DNA of 64,000 nt from positions 186,001 through 250,000 of the forward strand of contig NZ_JAKCFA010000012.1 in NCBI RefSeq assembly GCF_024198215.1, given 5' to 3'. The notes beneath the pieces are model-generated. The model made no database searches, was not told the origin of the DNA, and saw only the letters and a program-made list of their open reading frames with translations. Both the position numbers and the translations under genes were made by a program. The DNA is from Myxococcus qinghaiensis. Lineage in GTDB: Bacteria; Myxococcota; Myxococcia; Myxococcales; Myxococcaceae. Shown here piece after piece: positions 56,145 through 64,000 of this stretch; position 1 is the first letter of the stretch; each line of letters opens with the position of its first letter.

Positions 56145-56939
56145 CTACTCCGCCGGAGTCGTCTGGAGGGCCCAGTCGCCCGTGTACGTCACCGTCATGG
56201 GCACGCGGGCGAGGGGAGGGCAGTAGCGGAAGCTGGTGTCCTCGGGAGCGATGCCGGCGCGCTCGGCCAGCCTCAACAGGGCGAGTCCTTCCAGCCAGAT
56301 GAACCGATGTGGCGCGAAGGACGTCACGGGCGTCGACTGCGAGCGAGCGCGCTTCTCGATGTCGAGGCCATGTTCGAGACACGCGGTGGAGAAGGCCTCG
56401 GCGAAGGCGGTCCGGTCCGAGGAGGCCAGGGCCCGAGCGACGGCGACGCGACTGGCGTAGGGCTCCTTGCCCACCTTCTCCAGGGGAACGAGCACGCGCT
56501 CCAGGGCGACGGGCGAGGCGGGTGGGGTGCGCGCGAGGAGCTGGAGGGCGGAGGCCCAGAGGAACTCGTCCTCGTACTCGGCGCCCTGTTGCCACTGGGT
56601 GCTGGAGGCGGCGGCGACGGCCTCGGCCAGGGGGAAGTGGCCCGCGCCGAGGGCACCCAGGAGGGGGGTATTGCGCCGGGCGGGGGGAGGAGGGAGGCCG
56701 CGAGCCTCAAGGAGGAGGTGGAGGCGGCGAGCGTTCTCGGCCATCCGGCAGAGGTTGAGGAAGAACCCCTGGGGGTTGCCATCGACGAGCAGGGTGGCGA
56801 CGGCGATGACGTGCAGGTCGAGGGTGATGCCGTCGAGCCGGGTCAGGAGACTGGGGCGGTCGGCACCGGGGTCGAAACGGCTCAGTCTTTCACCCAGTGA
56901 GTCAGCCGCGTCAGCGCGAAGGGAAATCAGGCGAGCCAT
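56145..56939 (-). CDS. Imm49-like immunity protein
   Basis: 264 residues, all helical, with Arg/Ala/Leu-rich repeats: SLGERLSRFDPGADRPSL, LVDGNPQGFFLNLCRMAENARRLHLLLEARG, then QGAEYEDEFLWASALQLLARTPP, and a C-terminal RFIWLEGLALLRLAERAG. This resembles the Imm49 group found next to polymorphic toxins; the match is by eye. It is the only minus-strand gene in the toxin island's left part, opposite the DUF2169 and AHH genes. It may protect against a toxin not present here. Confidence 0.55.
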   Translation of the reverse strand: MARLISLRADAADSLGERLSRFDPGADRPSLLTRLDGITLDLHVIAVATLLVDGNPQGFFLNLCRMAENARRLHLLLEARGLPPPPARRNTPLLGALGAGHFPLAEAVAAASSTQWQQGAEYEDEFLWASALQLLARTPPASPVALERVLVPLEKVGKEPYASRVAVARALASSDRTAFAEAFSTACLEHGLDIEKRARSQSTPVTSFAPHRFIWLEGLALLRLAERAGIAPEDTSFRYCPPLARVPMTVTYTGDWALQTTPAE

Positions 56940-57042
56940 GGGAGAAGTGCGGGTGAGCGTAGCCTGGAAACGAGCCTTCGGGCAGCATTGACGTCACGGG
57001 GTGGCGACCTTGCGCCAGCCTCGCTCCAGGGTGGGTGTGCGC

Positions 57043-57915
57043 ATGAGCAACCTCAGTGCGAACGAGATGAACACGGCGCTGTCGCAGCGCCTCTTGGCCA
57101 TCTTCGAGCGAAGCCGGGACCGGAAGTACGCGGCGGCCAAGGAGGCGAAGAAGAAGAAGCCGAAGCCGGCGGAGGAATCCGCGGACGACGCCGACCATGT
57201 CGACAGCAACGCGCAGCCGCGCGGGGTGCTCGGCAAGGACAACTACTATGCGCAGAACGGCTCGGACTACATCGCGTCGTTGGACGGGCGCGGCGTGTAC
57301 CGGGTGTTCGACCATCCCCACCTGGATGAAATCCGGGACATGGTGCGCGAGACAGCGGAGTTCCCGGGAGGACCGCCGGAGAACTTCAATCCGGGGGCGA
57401 AGGACAAGGAGAAGAAACCCGCGCTCCAGAAGTACCCGTACGCATGGGAGGCCCACCACATCCTCCCGGGCTCGGCGTTCTATTACGAGCTGAAGAGCGG
57501 GCCTGCCTTCACGTACCAGCAGCTCCGGCTGATTCTCCAGTCCGAGTACAACCTGAATCACGGTCACAACATCATCATGCTTCCGGACCAGGCATGGGCA
57601 GTGCCGGTCCATGCGCTCCTGCAACACCCGGGTGACCATCCCAATTACACGCAGCAGGTGATGCGGGATATGAAAACCATCGCACAGAGAATTCAGGAGA
57701 AGATTGACTCCAATAGCGACCACAAACTGCTTGTGGTCGACATCTTCACCAAATTGAAGAATTTGGAGGACGACTATTGGAGAATGCTCGTGAAGTTGAG
57801 CCGGGCCGTAGTGGCAGCCGTCACCCAAGGTAAAGAGTACAAGCACCACCTCGTGCGCTATGCCCCCAAGGATTTGAAGGCAAAGAGTCGCTACGAGTGG
57901 GGTTCGCTCTATTAA
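57043..57915 (+). CDS. AHH-type nuclease toxin (polymorphic toxin C-terminal domain)
   Basis: 290 residues. The N-terminal 60 residues are charged and Lys-rich (AAKEAKKKKPKP). The nuclease domain has the AHH signature at His138-His139 (YAWEAHHILPGSAFY) and the second metal/catalytic site in NLNHGHNIIMLPD, as in HNH/AHH nucleases of toxin systems. There is no PAAR, Rhs or signal sequence, so it would need an adaptor for export. GC falls clearly in the second half, as in the genes that follow. Start 57043 or GTG 57001. Three immunity-like genes follow at once. Confidence 0.8.
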   Translation: MSNLSANEMNTALSQRLLAIFERSRDRKYAAAKEAKKKKPKPAEESADDADHVDSNAQPRGVLGKDNYYAQNGSDYIASLDGRGVYRVFDHPHLDEIRDMVRETAEFPGGPPENFNPGAKDKEKKPALQKYPYAWEAHHILPGSAFYYELKSGPAFTYQQLRLILQSEYNLNHGHNIIMLPDQAWAVPVHALLQHPGDHPNYTQQVMRDMKTIAQRIQEKIDSNSDHKLLVVDIFTKLKNLEDDYWRMLVKLSRAVVAAVTQGKEYKHHLVRYAPKDLKAKSRYEWGSLY

Positions 57916-57933
57916 CAAAAGGAACTACTCATC

Positions 57934-58518
57934 ATGAAATATTTCGTATTCAAAATCTCAGCTGAAGAAGCAGGGTTCATTGACGAGTATCCTCGTGGCA
58001 GCCCAGCCGATTGGAAATTTGAGAAAGGCATCAGCCTTTCCAAGGATTTTCCCACAGGTGGAGACGTTTCTTTCTCGGACAACTATCCCGATGACCGGAA
58101 CCTCTACGACTTCCAGCCCAACCTGATGAGCGACCTCCTGGTTTCAGGACGAGCCCGCAAACTCATCGACTCGCTGGCGGTCTCAAACGCTGAATGGCTC
58201 CCCGTCGTCGTCAAGGACCACAAAGGCAACATCGTGGGTCCCGACTATGCCTTCCTCAATTTGCAGGGCGCCGAAGATGCCATCGACATGGAGCGCTCCG
58301 ATTACAGAATGGACGCTATTGCCAAAGACCAAATTGATCGAGTCAACAATCTTGTTCTCAAGCCTGGAACCATCAGCCCTCAGGCCAAGATGTTCCGCTG
58401 CAAAGGATATCTCCGCCTCATCCTCATTCGTGAGGATGTCCACGCTGCTTTCGAGCAAGCTGGATTGACTGGCTTCAAGGTCTATGACGCCGAGGGTTGG
58501 GACGGTTTCGAACTCTGA
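57934..58518 (+). CDS. Imm11-like (DUF1629-type) immunity protein, copy 1
   Basis: 194 residues, 18 bp after the toxin gene. Landmarks are MKYFVFKIS, the YPDDRNLYDFQPNLMSDLLVSG block, ARKLIDSL and the end GFKVYDAEGWDGFEL. I match it to Imm11/DUF1629 immunity proteins by overall shape only. It probably neutralises the AHH nuclease by binding it. It is the lowest-GC gene in the window, a sign of recent transfer. Confidence 0.7.
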   Translation: MKYFVFKISAEEAGFIDEYPRGSPADWKFEKGISLSKDFPTGGDVSFSDNYPDDRNLYDFQPNLMSDLLVSGRARKLIDSLAVSNAEWLPVVVKDHKGNIVGPDYAFLNLQGAEDAIDMERSDYRMDAIAKDQIDRVNNLVLKPGTISPQAKMFRCKGYLRLILIREDVHAAFEQAGLTGFKVYDAEGWDGFEL

Positions 58519-58547
58519 GCCACTCAAGCCCTACGGCCATCACCCCT

Positions 58548-59132
58548 ATGAAATACTTCGTCTTCAAGGTCATGGCGGTAGAAGCAGGGTTCATCGACGA
58601 GTATCCCAAGGGGAGCCCTACTGACTGGAAGTTCGATGAAGGCATCAGCCTTGCCAGGGAGTTCCCCATGGGCGGCGAGGTGTCCTTCTCCAAGAACTAC
58701 CCCGATGATCGGAACCTCTACGACTTCCAGCCCAATCTGATGAGCGACCTCCTGGTTTCAGGGAGGGCTCGCAAGCTCATCGAGTCGTTGGAACTCACCA
58801 ACGCCGAGTGGCTGCCCGTCGTCGTCAAGGATCACAAGGGCAATGTCGTTGGCCCCGACTACGCCTTCCTCAATCTACAGGGCGCTGAGCCTGCTATCGA
58901 CATGGAGCGCTCGGTCTACAGGATGGATTCCCTGGAGAAAGACCAAATCGGCCGCGTCAAAAATCTAGTGCTCAAGTACGACGCCATCAGCCCTCAGGCC
59001 AAGATGTTCCGCTGCACCATGGAGCGCCGCCTCATCCTCATCCGTGAAGACGTCCATGCTGCCTTCGTCGAGGCGGGACTGACTGGTTTCAAGGTCTACA
59101 ACGCTGAAGGCTGGAACGGCCTGGAACTCTGA
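58548..59132 (+). CDS. Imm11-like immunity protein, copy 2
   Basis: 194 residues, the same length as copy 1 and close to identical in the central block (YPDDRNLYDFQPNLMSDLL). It has substitutions concentrated at the start (VMAVEAGFIDEYPKGS) and around residues 110-150. Start ATG 58548 was chosen by alignment to copy 1. GC is higher than in copy 1. It is a tandem duplicate that may have diverged to meet other toxin variants. Confidence 0.75.
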   Translation: MKYFVFKVMAVEAGFIDEYPKGSPTDWKFDEGISLAREFPMGGEVSFSKNYPDDRNLYDFQPNLMSDLLVSGRARKLIESLELTNAEWLPVVVKDHKGNVVGPDYAFLNLQGAEPAIDMERSVYRMDSLEKDQIGRVKNLVLKYDAISPQAKMFRCTMERRLILIREDVHAAFVEAGLTGFKVYNAEGWNGLEL

Positions 59133-59139
59133 AATCACC

Positions 59140-59487
59140 ATGTTCGAAGCCAATTGCATTGAAGAACAGCCCGCTGACATCGTCGCTCGGGTCCTTGAGG
59201 AACAAGTGCCCTGCTTCGTCACGGCGCGCGAGGGAGTCCGTGGGGTCCTGCTTCCCCTGGACGAGGTCTACACCGAGGTCCTGGAACTGCATTCTCGCGT
59301 CATCGACGCACGGATGAAGGACCTGGTCCGACCGGGCAAGGACATGGCCATGTATTGCATCCAGGTCAGCCTTTCGGACGAACACGACGCCATCCGCTTC
59401 AGTGATGAAGAGGGGGGACCCGTCCTCGCACTGGTGGGCGCCATGCGCTTCCTGCGATGGATGGAAGAGTCCGAAGAGGAAGCATGA
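59140..59487 (+). CDS. small protein inserted between immunity copies, unknown
   Basis: 115 residues, starting 8 bp after copy 2. It is acidic (MFEANCIEEQPADIVARVLEE at the start, WMEESEEEA at the end), with strands around VPCFVTAREGVRGVLLPL and YCIQVSLSDEHDAIRF. I know no family. Its position inside the immunity array suggests a further immunity or chaperone role. Confidence 0.65.
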   Translation: MFEANCIEEQPADIVARVLEEQVPCFVTAREGVRGVLLPLDEVYTEVLELHSRVIDARMKDLVRPGKDMAMYCIQVSLSDEHDAIRFSDEEGGPVLALVGAMRFLRWMEESEEEA

Positions 59488-59521
59488 AGCGCGTTCACCA
59501 CCGAAGAGGGCGGGACTGTCT

Positions 59522-60106
59522 GTGAAATACTTCGTCTTCAAGGTCCGGGGTGAAGAAGCGGGCTACATCGAAGAGCATGCCAGGGGGAGTCCTACGGACT
59601 GGAAGTTCGATGAAGGCATCAGCCTCGCCAAGGATTTTCCCATGGGTGGCGAAGTCTCCTTCTCCAAGAACTACCCCGATGACCGGAACCTGTATGACTT
59701 CCAGCCCAACCTCATGAGCAACCTGCTCGTCTCGGGACGGGCTCGCAAGGTCATCGAGTCGCTGGAAATCACCAATGCAGAGTGGCTGACCGTCGTGGTC
59801 AAGGACCACAAAGGCAACGTCGTAGGTCCCGACTATGCCTTTCTCAATCTGCTCGGTGCAGAGGACGCCATCGACATGGAGCGCTCGACCTACGAGATGG
59901 ACTCCATCGAGAAGGACCAGATCGGCCTCATTGAAGAGCTGGCCCTCAAGACAGACTCCATCCGTCCCCAGGCCAAGATGTTTCGCTGCACGCTGGAGCG
60001 CCGCCTCATCCTCATTCGCGAAGACGTCCTCGCCGCCTTCGAGCAGGCAGGACTCACCGGCTTCAAGGTCTACGAGGCCGAAGGCTGGAACGGCATGGAG
60101 CTCTGA
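59522..60106 (+). CDS. Imm11-like immunity protein, copy 3
   Basis: 194 residues from GTG 59522. Same layout as copies 1 and 2, with the central block changed to NLMSNLLVSGRARKVIESLEITNAEWLTVVV. It has the highest GC of the three. The start was set by alignment with copies 1 and 2. Confidence 0.75.
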   Translation: MKYFVFKVRGEEAGYIEEHARGSPTDWKFDEGISLAKDFPMGGEVSFSKNYPDDRNLYDFQPNLMSNLLVSGRARKVIESLEITNAEWLTVVVKDHKGNVVGPDYAFLNLLGAEDAIDMERSTYEMDSIEKDQIGLIEELALKTDSIRPQAKMFRCTLERRLILIREDVLAAFEQAGLTGFKVYEAEGWNGMEL

Positions 60107-60113
60107 ACCCCGC

Positions 60114-61220
60114 CTACGTGCCGCGCTTGCGCCCCGCCGTCAGGTGGATGACCGCCCGCTCTCCCGCCTCCGCCGAGGAGAGCACCAGCACCACGGGCGC
60201 GGGCGCGTAACCCCGCTCCAGTGCCCGAAACGTCAGCGCCGTCGCCATGGCCCCAGACGCCACTCCCGTGTGCCCGAAGCTCTTCGCCGGCATCCACACC
60301 GCGCCTCGCTCGAAGCGGGCATCCGTGTCCCTCAGGCGCACCTGGAGCATTCCCCACTCGAACGCCCTCGCGTACTGGCCATCATGGTCCGACACGAGCA
60401 ACGGCGCGGACGCCTCCGCCCCCATCGGCCCCAGCGCCGCGAGCACCTGTCGCGTCAGCTCCTGCCCATCCGGCGGCTGCTCCCCATCCATCGGCGCCGC
60501 ATCACGCCCCTGCGCCACCCGCACAACCGCCAGGCTCGGCTCCACCGGCGCCTCACGCACCAGCAACAGCGCCACTGCGGCCTCTCCCGCCATCAACCCC
60601 GTGGCCATCCCCGGCGTCTTGAGCCGCTCCCGCTGGTGCAGCAATGTCAGCGTCTCCGGCGAGATGAAGCTGTCCACCGCGCACACCAACGCACGCTCCA
60701 CCTTCGAACCTCGCAGGTCCTCTCCCGCCACCGCCAACGCCTGCGCGAAGGCCACGTTCCCCGCGTGGAACGCCTTCACCTGTCCCCTCCACGCCGGCAG
60801 GCCCAACGCCTGCCACGTCCCCTTCACCAGCCGGTCCACCAGCAACGCGATGCGCTCCGACACCTCGTCCGGGTCCTCCTCGAACGGGTCCTTCTGGGTC
60901 GTGAAGCCCCGCGCCTCCGGGTCCGGCAACACCAGGTAGAGCCCCACGTGCGGCCCCAGCGCTCGCAGGTCCTCCCTCGTCCCCAGGTCCACCAGCGCCT
61001 CCGCCAGCAGCGCCACCAGTCGCCCCACGCCGGAGAAACCCAGGGTGGCGTCTCCCGCCGCGTGCACCGTGACGGGGCTCGGCTCCTCATCGCCCTTCAG
61101 GAACACCTCGAAGTCGGGCGCAGCCGACGGCCAGGCCGTCCCTGCTCGAAACGCCGCCGAGGCGGGCCAAAGCCCCCCCAATGACGACGACATCCCCATC
61201 ACCTGGACCCATCCCACCAT
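60114..61220 (-). CDS. thiolase-fold (beta-ketoacyl-synthase-like) protein of a T6SS-type locus
   Basis: 368 residues. Two related halves have the thiolase fold; the clearest motif is SFGHTGVASGAMATALTFRALERG near the end, like the His-Gly motif of ketoacyl synthases, and ALVCAVDSFISPETLTLLHQRERL in the middle. The catalytic cysteine is not evident, so it may be structural. Genes like this occur beside DUF4150 and TIGR02270 genes, but their role is not known. It is convergent with immunity copy 3. Start 61220 has GAGG five bases upstream. Confidence 0.65.
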   Translation of the reverse strand: MVGWVQVMGMSSSLGGLWPASAAFRAGTAWPSAAPDFEVFLKGDEEPSPVTVHAAGDATLGFSGVGRLVALLAEALVDLGTREDLRALGPHVGLYLVLPDPEARGFTTQKDPFEEDPDEVSERIALLVDRLVKGTWQALGLPAWRGQVKAFHAGNVAFAQALAVAGEDLRGSKVERALVCAVDSFISPETLTLLHQRERLKTPGMATGLMAGEAAVALLLVREAPVEPSLAVVRVAQGRDAAPMDGEQPPDGQELTRQVLAALGPMGAEASAPLLVSDHDGQYARAFEWGMLQVRLRDTDARFERGAVWMPAKSFGHTGVASGAMATALTFRALERGYAPAPVVLVLSSAEAGERAVIHLTAGRKRGT

Positions 61221-61364
61221 GCGCGCCTCGGCCTCCATCGCCTGAAAACAGAGTCTTCCACGAGGCGTCACCCCGAACCACCACCCCCGCTCGTGCCAGC
61301 GCCCCGGGAGCGATACACTTGTCGCACGACACTCGAGGCCCGGCCTCGTCAGGAGTCACCCACC

Positions 61365-61829
61365 ATGAGCGCGACCGTCGGTGTCAACAAGCTGTCCGTC
61401 GTCCACAAGGATACCGGCGGGAACACCATCGCCTTCCCCGACGTGTGCAAGACGCCCAGCCCCGCCGGCCCCATCCCCATCCCGTACCCCAACATCGCCA
61501 TGTCCTCGGACACCGCGAAGGGCACGAAGAAGGTCTCCGTGGACGGCAAGCCCGTCTGCGTCGAGGACTCCAACTTCAGCACCAGCAGCGGTGACGAGGC
61601 GGGCACCGCAGGCGGCGGCGTCGCCTCCAGCAAGACCAAGGGCAAGGCCGAGTTCGTCAACTACTCCTTCGACGTGAAATTCGAAGGAAAGAGCGTGGCG
61701 CGGACCTTCGACCTCATGCTCCACAACGACAAGAACACCCCGCCCGCGCCGCTGCTCCAGGGGCCCGTCATCGCGCTCGGCCAGGACGAGATGAAGGCCA
61801 GGTGCCTGGTCTGCGAAAAGGAGCTGTGA
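61365..61829 (+). CDS. PAAR-like DUF4150 protein (T6SS spike tip)
   Basis: 154 residues. The DUF4150 core is KLSVVHKDTGGNTIAFPDVCKTP followed by GPIPIPYPNIAMSSDTAKGTKKV and DSNFSTSSGDEAGTAGGGV. DUF4150 forms the PAAR-like cone that sharpens a VgrG spike, often bearing or recruiting a toxin. A cysteine pair closes the protein (RCLVCEKEL). AGGAG is 9 nt upstream. No VgrG gene is present in this window. Confidence 0.9.
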   Translation: MSATVGVNKLSVVHKDTGGNTIAFPDVCKTPSPAGPIPIPYPNIAMSSDTAKGTKKVSVDGKPVCVEDSNFSTSSGDEAGTAGGGVASSKTKGKAEFVNYSFDVKFEGKSVARTFDLMLHNDKNTPPAPLLQGPVIALGQDEMKARCLVCEKEL

Positions 61830-63133
61830 ACATTCGTCGGCCCACCGTTCGCTGGGAGCTGCTGGAGCATCACCTCGAAGAAGCCGAGTTCCTCTGGACG
61901 CAATGGGAACAGGCCCTCTGGAGTCCGGAGCTCACCCTCCCGGAGGTCTCCCAGGGAGACGAGGGACGGCTGCTCGCCCATCTGGATGCGCTCGTCCTGG
62001 GAGGTCCTCCCGCGGCCCGGCGCTTCCTGCTGCCTGCGCTCGCCTCCGAGGAACCCGCTCGCATCGCCGTGGCCACCTGGGTGCTGCTCTCCTCCGATGA
62101 TTCGAGCGGGCACGAGGCCGTCTTCAAGTGCCTCGAGGCCACTCCCGAGGAGGCGGGTCCCGGCATCCTTCGCGCGCTGGAGCTGCTCGCGCGCAATGAC
62201 CTCCACGCGGCCTTCCTGAAGCGACTGCCCGGACTTCCACCCGAGCTCCAGGCGGGAGTCATCCGAGCGAGACGACTCCAGCGGCTCGCCTTGCCCGACA
62301 CGTTGACCGGCGATGACGCCCTTCAGGCCGAGGTCCTCCGTGCCCTGCCGTTCGCGCCTCGGACAGCCCTGGGCGACACCCAGGTGAAGCGCGCGCTGGG
62401 CCACGACAGCACCGTCGTGCGTGATGCCGCGCTGGAGGTGGGCATGATGTTCGGCTCACGTGACGCGTGGAACCTGGCGCGTGAGCGGGCCCTGTCTCAG
62501 GAACCTTCTCCGCGCACGGTGCTGCTCTCGCTGGCCGTGGCGGGAGACTCGAAGGACTTCGCGGATCTGGTGGGTCGGCTCGCGGATGAAGACGTCCGCG
62601 AGGAGGTCATCTGGGCGCTGGGCTTCAGCGGCAAGCTCGCCGCGGCGGAGGCACTGCTTACCCTGCTTCATGACGAAGACTGTGGGCTGCTCGCCGCGTC
62701 GTCCTTCGCCGCCATCACCGGCCTGCCGCTCGCGCCTCCCTTCATCCTGGAGGAACTCTCGGAGGAGGACTCCGCCGAGGAGGAAGAGGACGCTCCCGCG
62801 CCGGAGGACTTTCGCGAGACGCTGCCCGGGCCTCGGGTGCTGCCCGGTCGCGTGGATGCCCACGCCGTGAAGCACTGGTGGGTGGGGCGACGCGCGAGCC
62901 TGACGCAGACGGAGCGCTACCTTCGGGGCGTTCGCCTCACGGCCGAGAGCCTGGCCATGGCGCTGGAGACAGAGCCGATGCGACGCCGGCCCGCGCTCGC
63001 CTGGGAGGTCGCCCTGCGCAGCGGCGGCACGCTGTTCATCGAGCCCCGACTGTGGAGCCACTCACAGCGACAGCAGGCGCGGACCCTGGTGGCACAGCTC
63101 ACCCGAGGCTGGAATCGCCTGCAGAGCCACTGA
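61826..63133 (+). CDS. TIGR02270 family protein
   Basis: 435 residues, all helical with HEAT-like pairs: VRDAALEVGMMFGSRDAWNL, KDFADLVGRLADEDVREEVIWALGFSGKLAAAEALLTLL. This and the gene context fit TIGR02270, a family seen with T6SS and polymorphic toxin genes. The middle has an acidic loop (SEEDSAEEEEDAPAPED). It starts at GTG 61826, overlapping the PAAR gene as GTGA, so the two are translationally coupled and probably act together. Confidence 0.8.
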   Translation: MNIRRPTVRWELLEHHLEEAEFLWTQWEQALWSPELTLPEVSQGDEGRLLAHLDALVLGGPPAARRFLLPALASEEPARIAVATWVLLSSDDSSGHEAVFKCLEATPEEAGPGILRALELLARNDLHAAFLKRLPGLPPELQAGVIRARRLQRLALPDTLTGDDALQAEVLRALPFAPRTALGDTQVKRALGHDSTVVRDAALEVGMMFGSRDAWNLARERALSQEPSPRTVLLSLAVAGDSKDFADLVGRLADEDVREEVIWALGFSGKLAAAEALLTLLHDEDCGLLAASSFAAITGLPLAPPFILEELSEEDSAEEEEDAPAPEDFRETLPGPRVLPGRVDAHAVKHWWVGRRASLTQTERYLRGVRLTAESLAMALETEPMRRRPALAWEVALRSGGTLFIEPRLWSHSQRQQARTLVAQLTRGWNRLQSH

Positions 63134-63154
63134 GCCCTCCACGCCACGGCGGAA

Positions 63155-63185
63155 GAGGGGACAGTGGAAACGCCACCGTCCCCTC
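63155..63185. terminator. hairpin between convergent genes
   Basis: Stem of 13 bp with one mismatch (GAGGGGACAGTGG and CCACCGTCCCCTC), loop AAACG, centred between convergent stops at 63133 and 63195. No T-tract; probably a bidirectional terminator. Confidence 0.55.
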
Positions 63186-63194
63186 CGTCTCACG

Positions 63195-64000
63195 CTACTG
63201 CGTGTACCCGACGGTGAGCACCGCGTTCGTCGAGTCCTTCAGGAACAGGTACTGCGTCCCCGTCTGCTCCAGGCTGAAGCGCAGCCGGAGCTGCGTCCTG
63301 CCCGTCTTGTTGATGGAGGACAGGCCCGCGCCGTTGAAGTCCGCCGAGGCCTTCGCCCCGCTCGCGAACCTGTCGATGCTCGCCACCGCGCTCGCACCGG
63401 CCGCCGCCGCCCAGTCCGCCACCTCCGTGGACGCGGCGTTGAACGTGCCCGCCTTCACATCGATGACCACCGTGTTCCCCGTCGGCGTCGACCAGGGGTC
63501 TCCCGAGCCCGACGAGTAGCTCACCGTGAGGTATGCCCGCGTCACCGTCGCGCCGTCCGGCAGGCTCGACGTGTCGAACGAGAGGAAGGAGCGGTTGTAC
63601 TTCCCATCCGTCCCGCGCCCCAACGCCAGGTTCGTCAGCGTCCCCAGCGCCACGCCGCTGCCGTCCGCGTTCGCCTTCAGATATCCATCCTCCGCCGCGA
63701 TGCTGGCGAAGGTGGCCGTCGTGGACGTCGGCGTCCCCGTGTTGTTCACCGTGACGCTGGTATCGCTGTCCGTCGCCTGGTTGCCCGCGGCGTCATATGC
63801 CCGAGCCCCCAGCGTGTGCGCGCCGTTGCCCACGCCCTGGCTGTTCCAGGTGAACTCGTACGGCGCCGCCGAGACCGAGGCCACCGCGCTGCCATCCACC
63901 AGCAGCTCCACCCGCGCGACACCCACCGCGTCCGACGCGCTCACCACCACCTTCACCGTGCCAGTCACCGTCGTCCCGCTCGCCGGAGACGTCACGTTCA
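63195..64000 (-). CDS. secreted protein with Ig-like and DNRLRE-type domains (5' end outside the window)
   Basis: The C-terminal 268 residues or so of a longer protein whose start is off the right edge. An Ig-like domain (GVARVELLVDGSAVASVSAAPYEFTWN... YDAAGN) is followed by a C-terminal domain of the DNRLRE type (YNRSFLSFDTSSLPDGATVTRAYLTVSY... ending FLKDSTNAVLTVGYTQ). Such tails are on large secreted or surface proteins, often enzymes or adhesins of myxobacteria. The enzymatic part, if any, is not visible. Confidence 0.8.
   Translation of the reverse strand, partial: NVTSPASGTTVTGTVKVVVSASDAVGVARVELLVDGSAVASVSAAPYEFTWNSQGVGNGAHTLGARAYDAAGNQATDSDTSVTVNNTGTPTSTTATFASIAAEDGYLKANADGSGVALGTLTNLALGRGTDGKYNRSFLSFDTSSLPDGATVTRAYLTVSYSSGSGDPWSTPTGNTVVIDVKAGTFNAASTEVADWAAAAGASAVASIDRFASGAKASADFNGAGLSSINKTGRTQLRLRFSLEQTGTQYLFLKDSTNAVLTVGYTQ

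Overview
This is a chromosomal, very GC-rich window with all the marks of the replication-origin region of a myxobacterium (order Myxococcales, probably Myxococcaceae or Archangiaceae; I cannot fix the genus). The evidence is the rpmH-rnpA-yidD-yidC-jag-mnmE block facing away from dnaA, mnmG-rsmG nearby, a parA-parB-bactofilin (bacM) operon, and between parA and the next gene a huge cluster of ParB-binding parS sites, the arrangement known for Myxococcus xanthus.

Layout. 1-3400: end of an unknown gene, a single-domain response regulator, and the ergothioneine pair egtB-egtD. 3400-7250 (minus strand): a small membrane protein, a CoA-binding protein, then the operon parA-parB-bacM-lipoprotein. 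7252-13681: 6.4 kb with no convincing gene. It holds a degenerate ~97-bp repeat family, a 37-bp tandem array and a centromere of 15 perfect plus 4 imperfect parS sites, the later ones sitting once in each ~131-bp repeat unit. 13682-31000: mixed housekeeping and hypothetical genes, including rsmG-mnmG with a cluster of DnaA boxes between them, an MFS exporter, M16 and SppA peptidases, and mnmE. 31000-36400: the jag-yidC-yidD-rnpA-rpmH operon read leftward and dnaA read rightward.

36500-51700: envelope and accessory genes. These include a vitellogenin/lipovitellin-like protein with a helical-repeat tail, an active/inactive M16 peptidase pair, a PhoD-like phosphatase, an alpha/beta hydrolase, an MFS transporter, a CapA-type phosphoesterase fused to TPRs, and a DoxX protein. 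51750-54070: a compact arsenic-resistance operon (arsR-acr3-arsC-arsN2) with a perfect 30-bp operator palindrome directly before arsR. 54970-63130: a type VI secretion accessory or polymorphic-toxin island. It has a DUF2169 adaptor, an Imm49-like protein, an AHH nuclease toxin, three tandem paralogous immunity genes of visibly lower GC, a thiolase-fold protein, a DUF4150 PAAR-like spike tip and a TIGR02270 protein. The window ends inside a secreted Ig-like/DNRLRE protein.

The most interesting structures are the parS array with a second conserved element at a fixed distance inside each unit, the DnaA-box cluster at rsmG (the rpmH-dnaA gap shows no canonical box), the bacterial vitellogenin-like protein, and the AHH toxin with its triplicated immunity genes.
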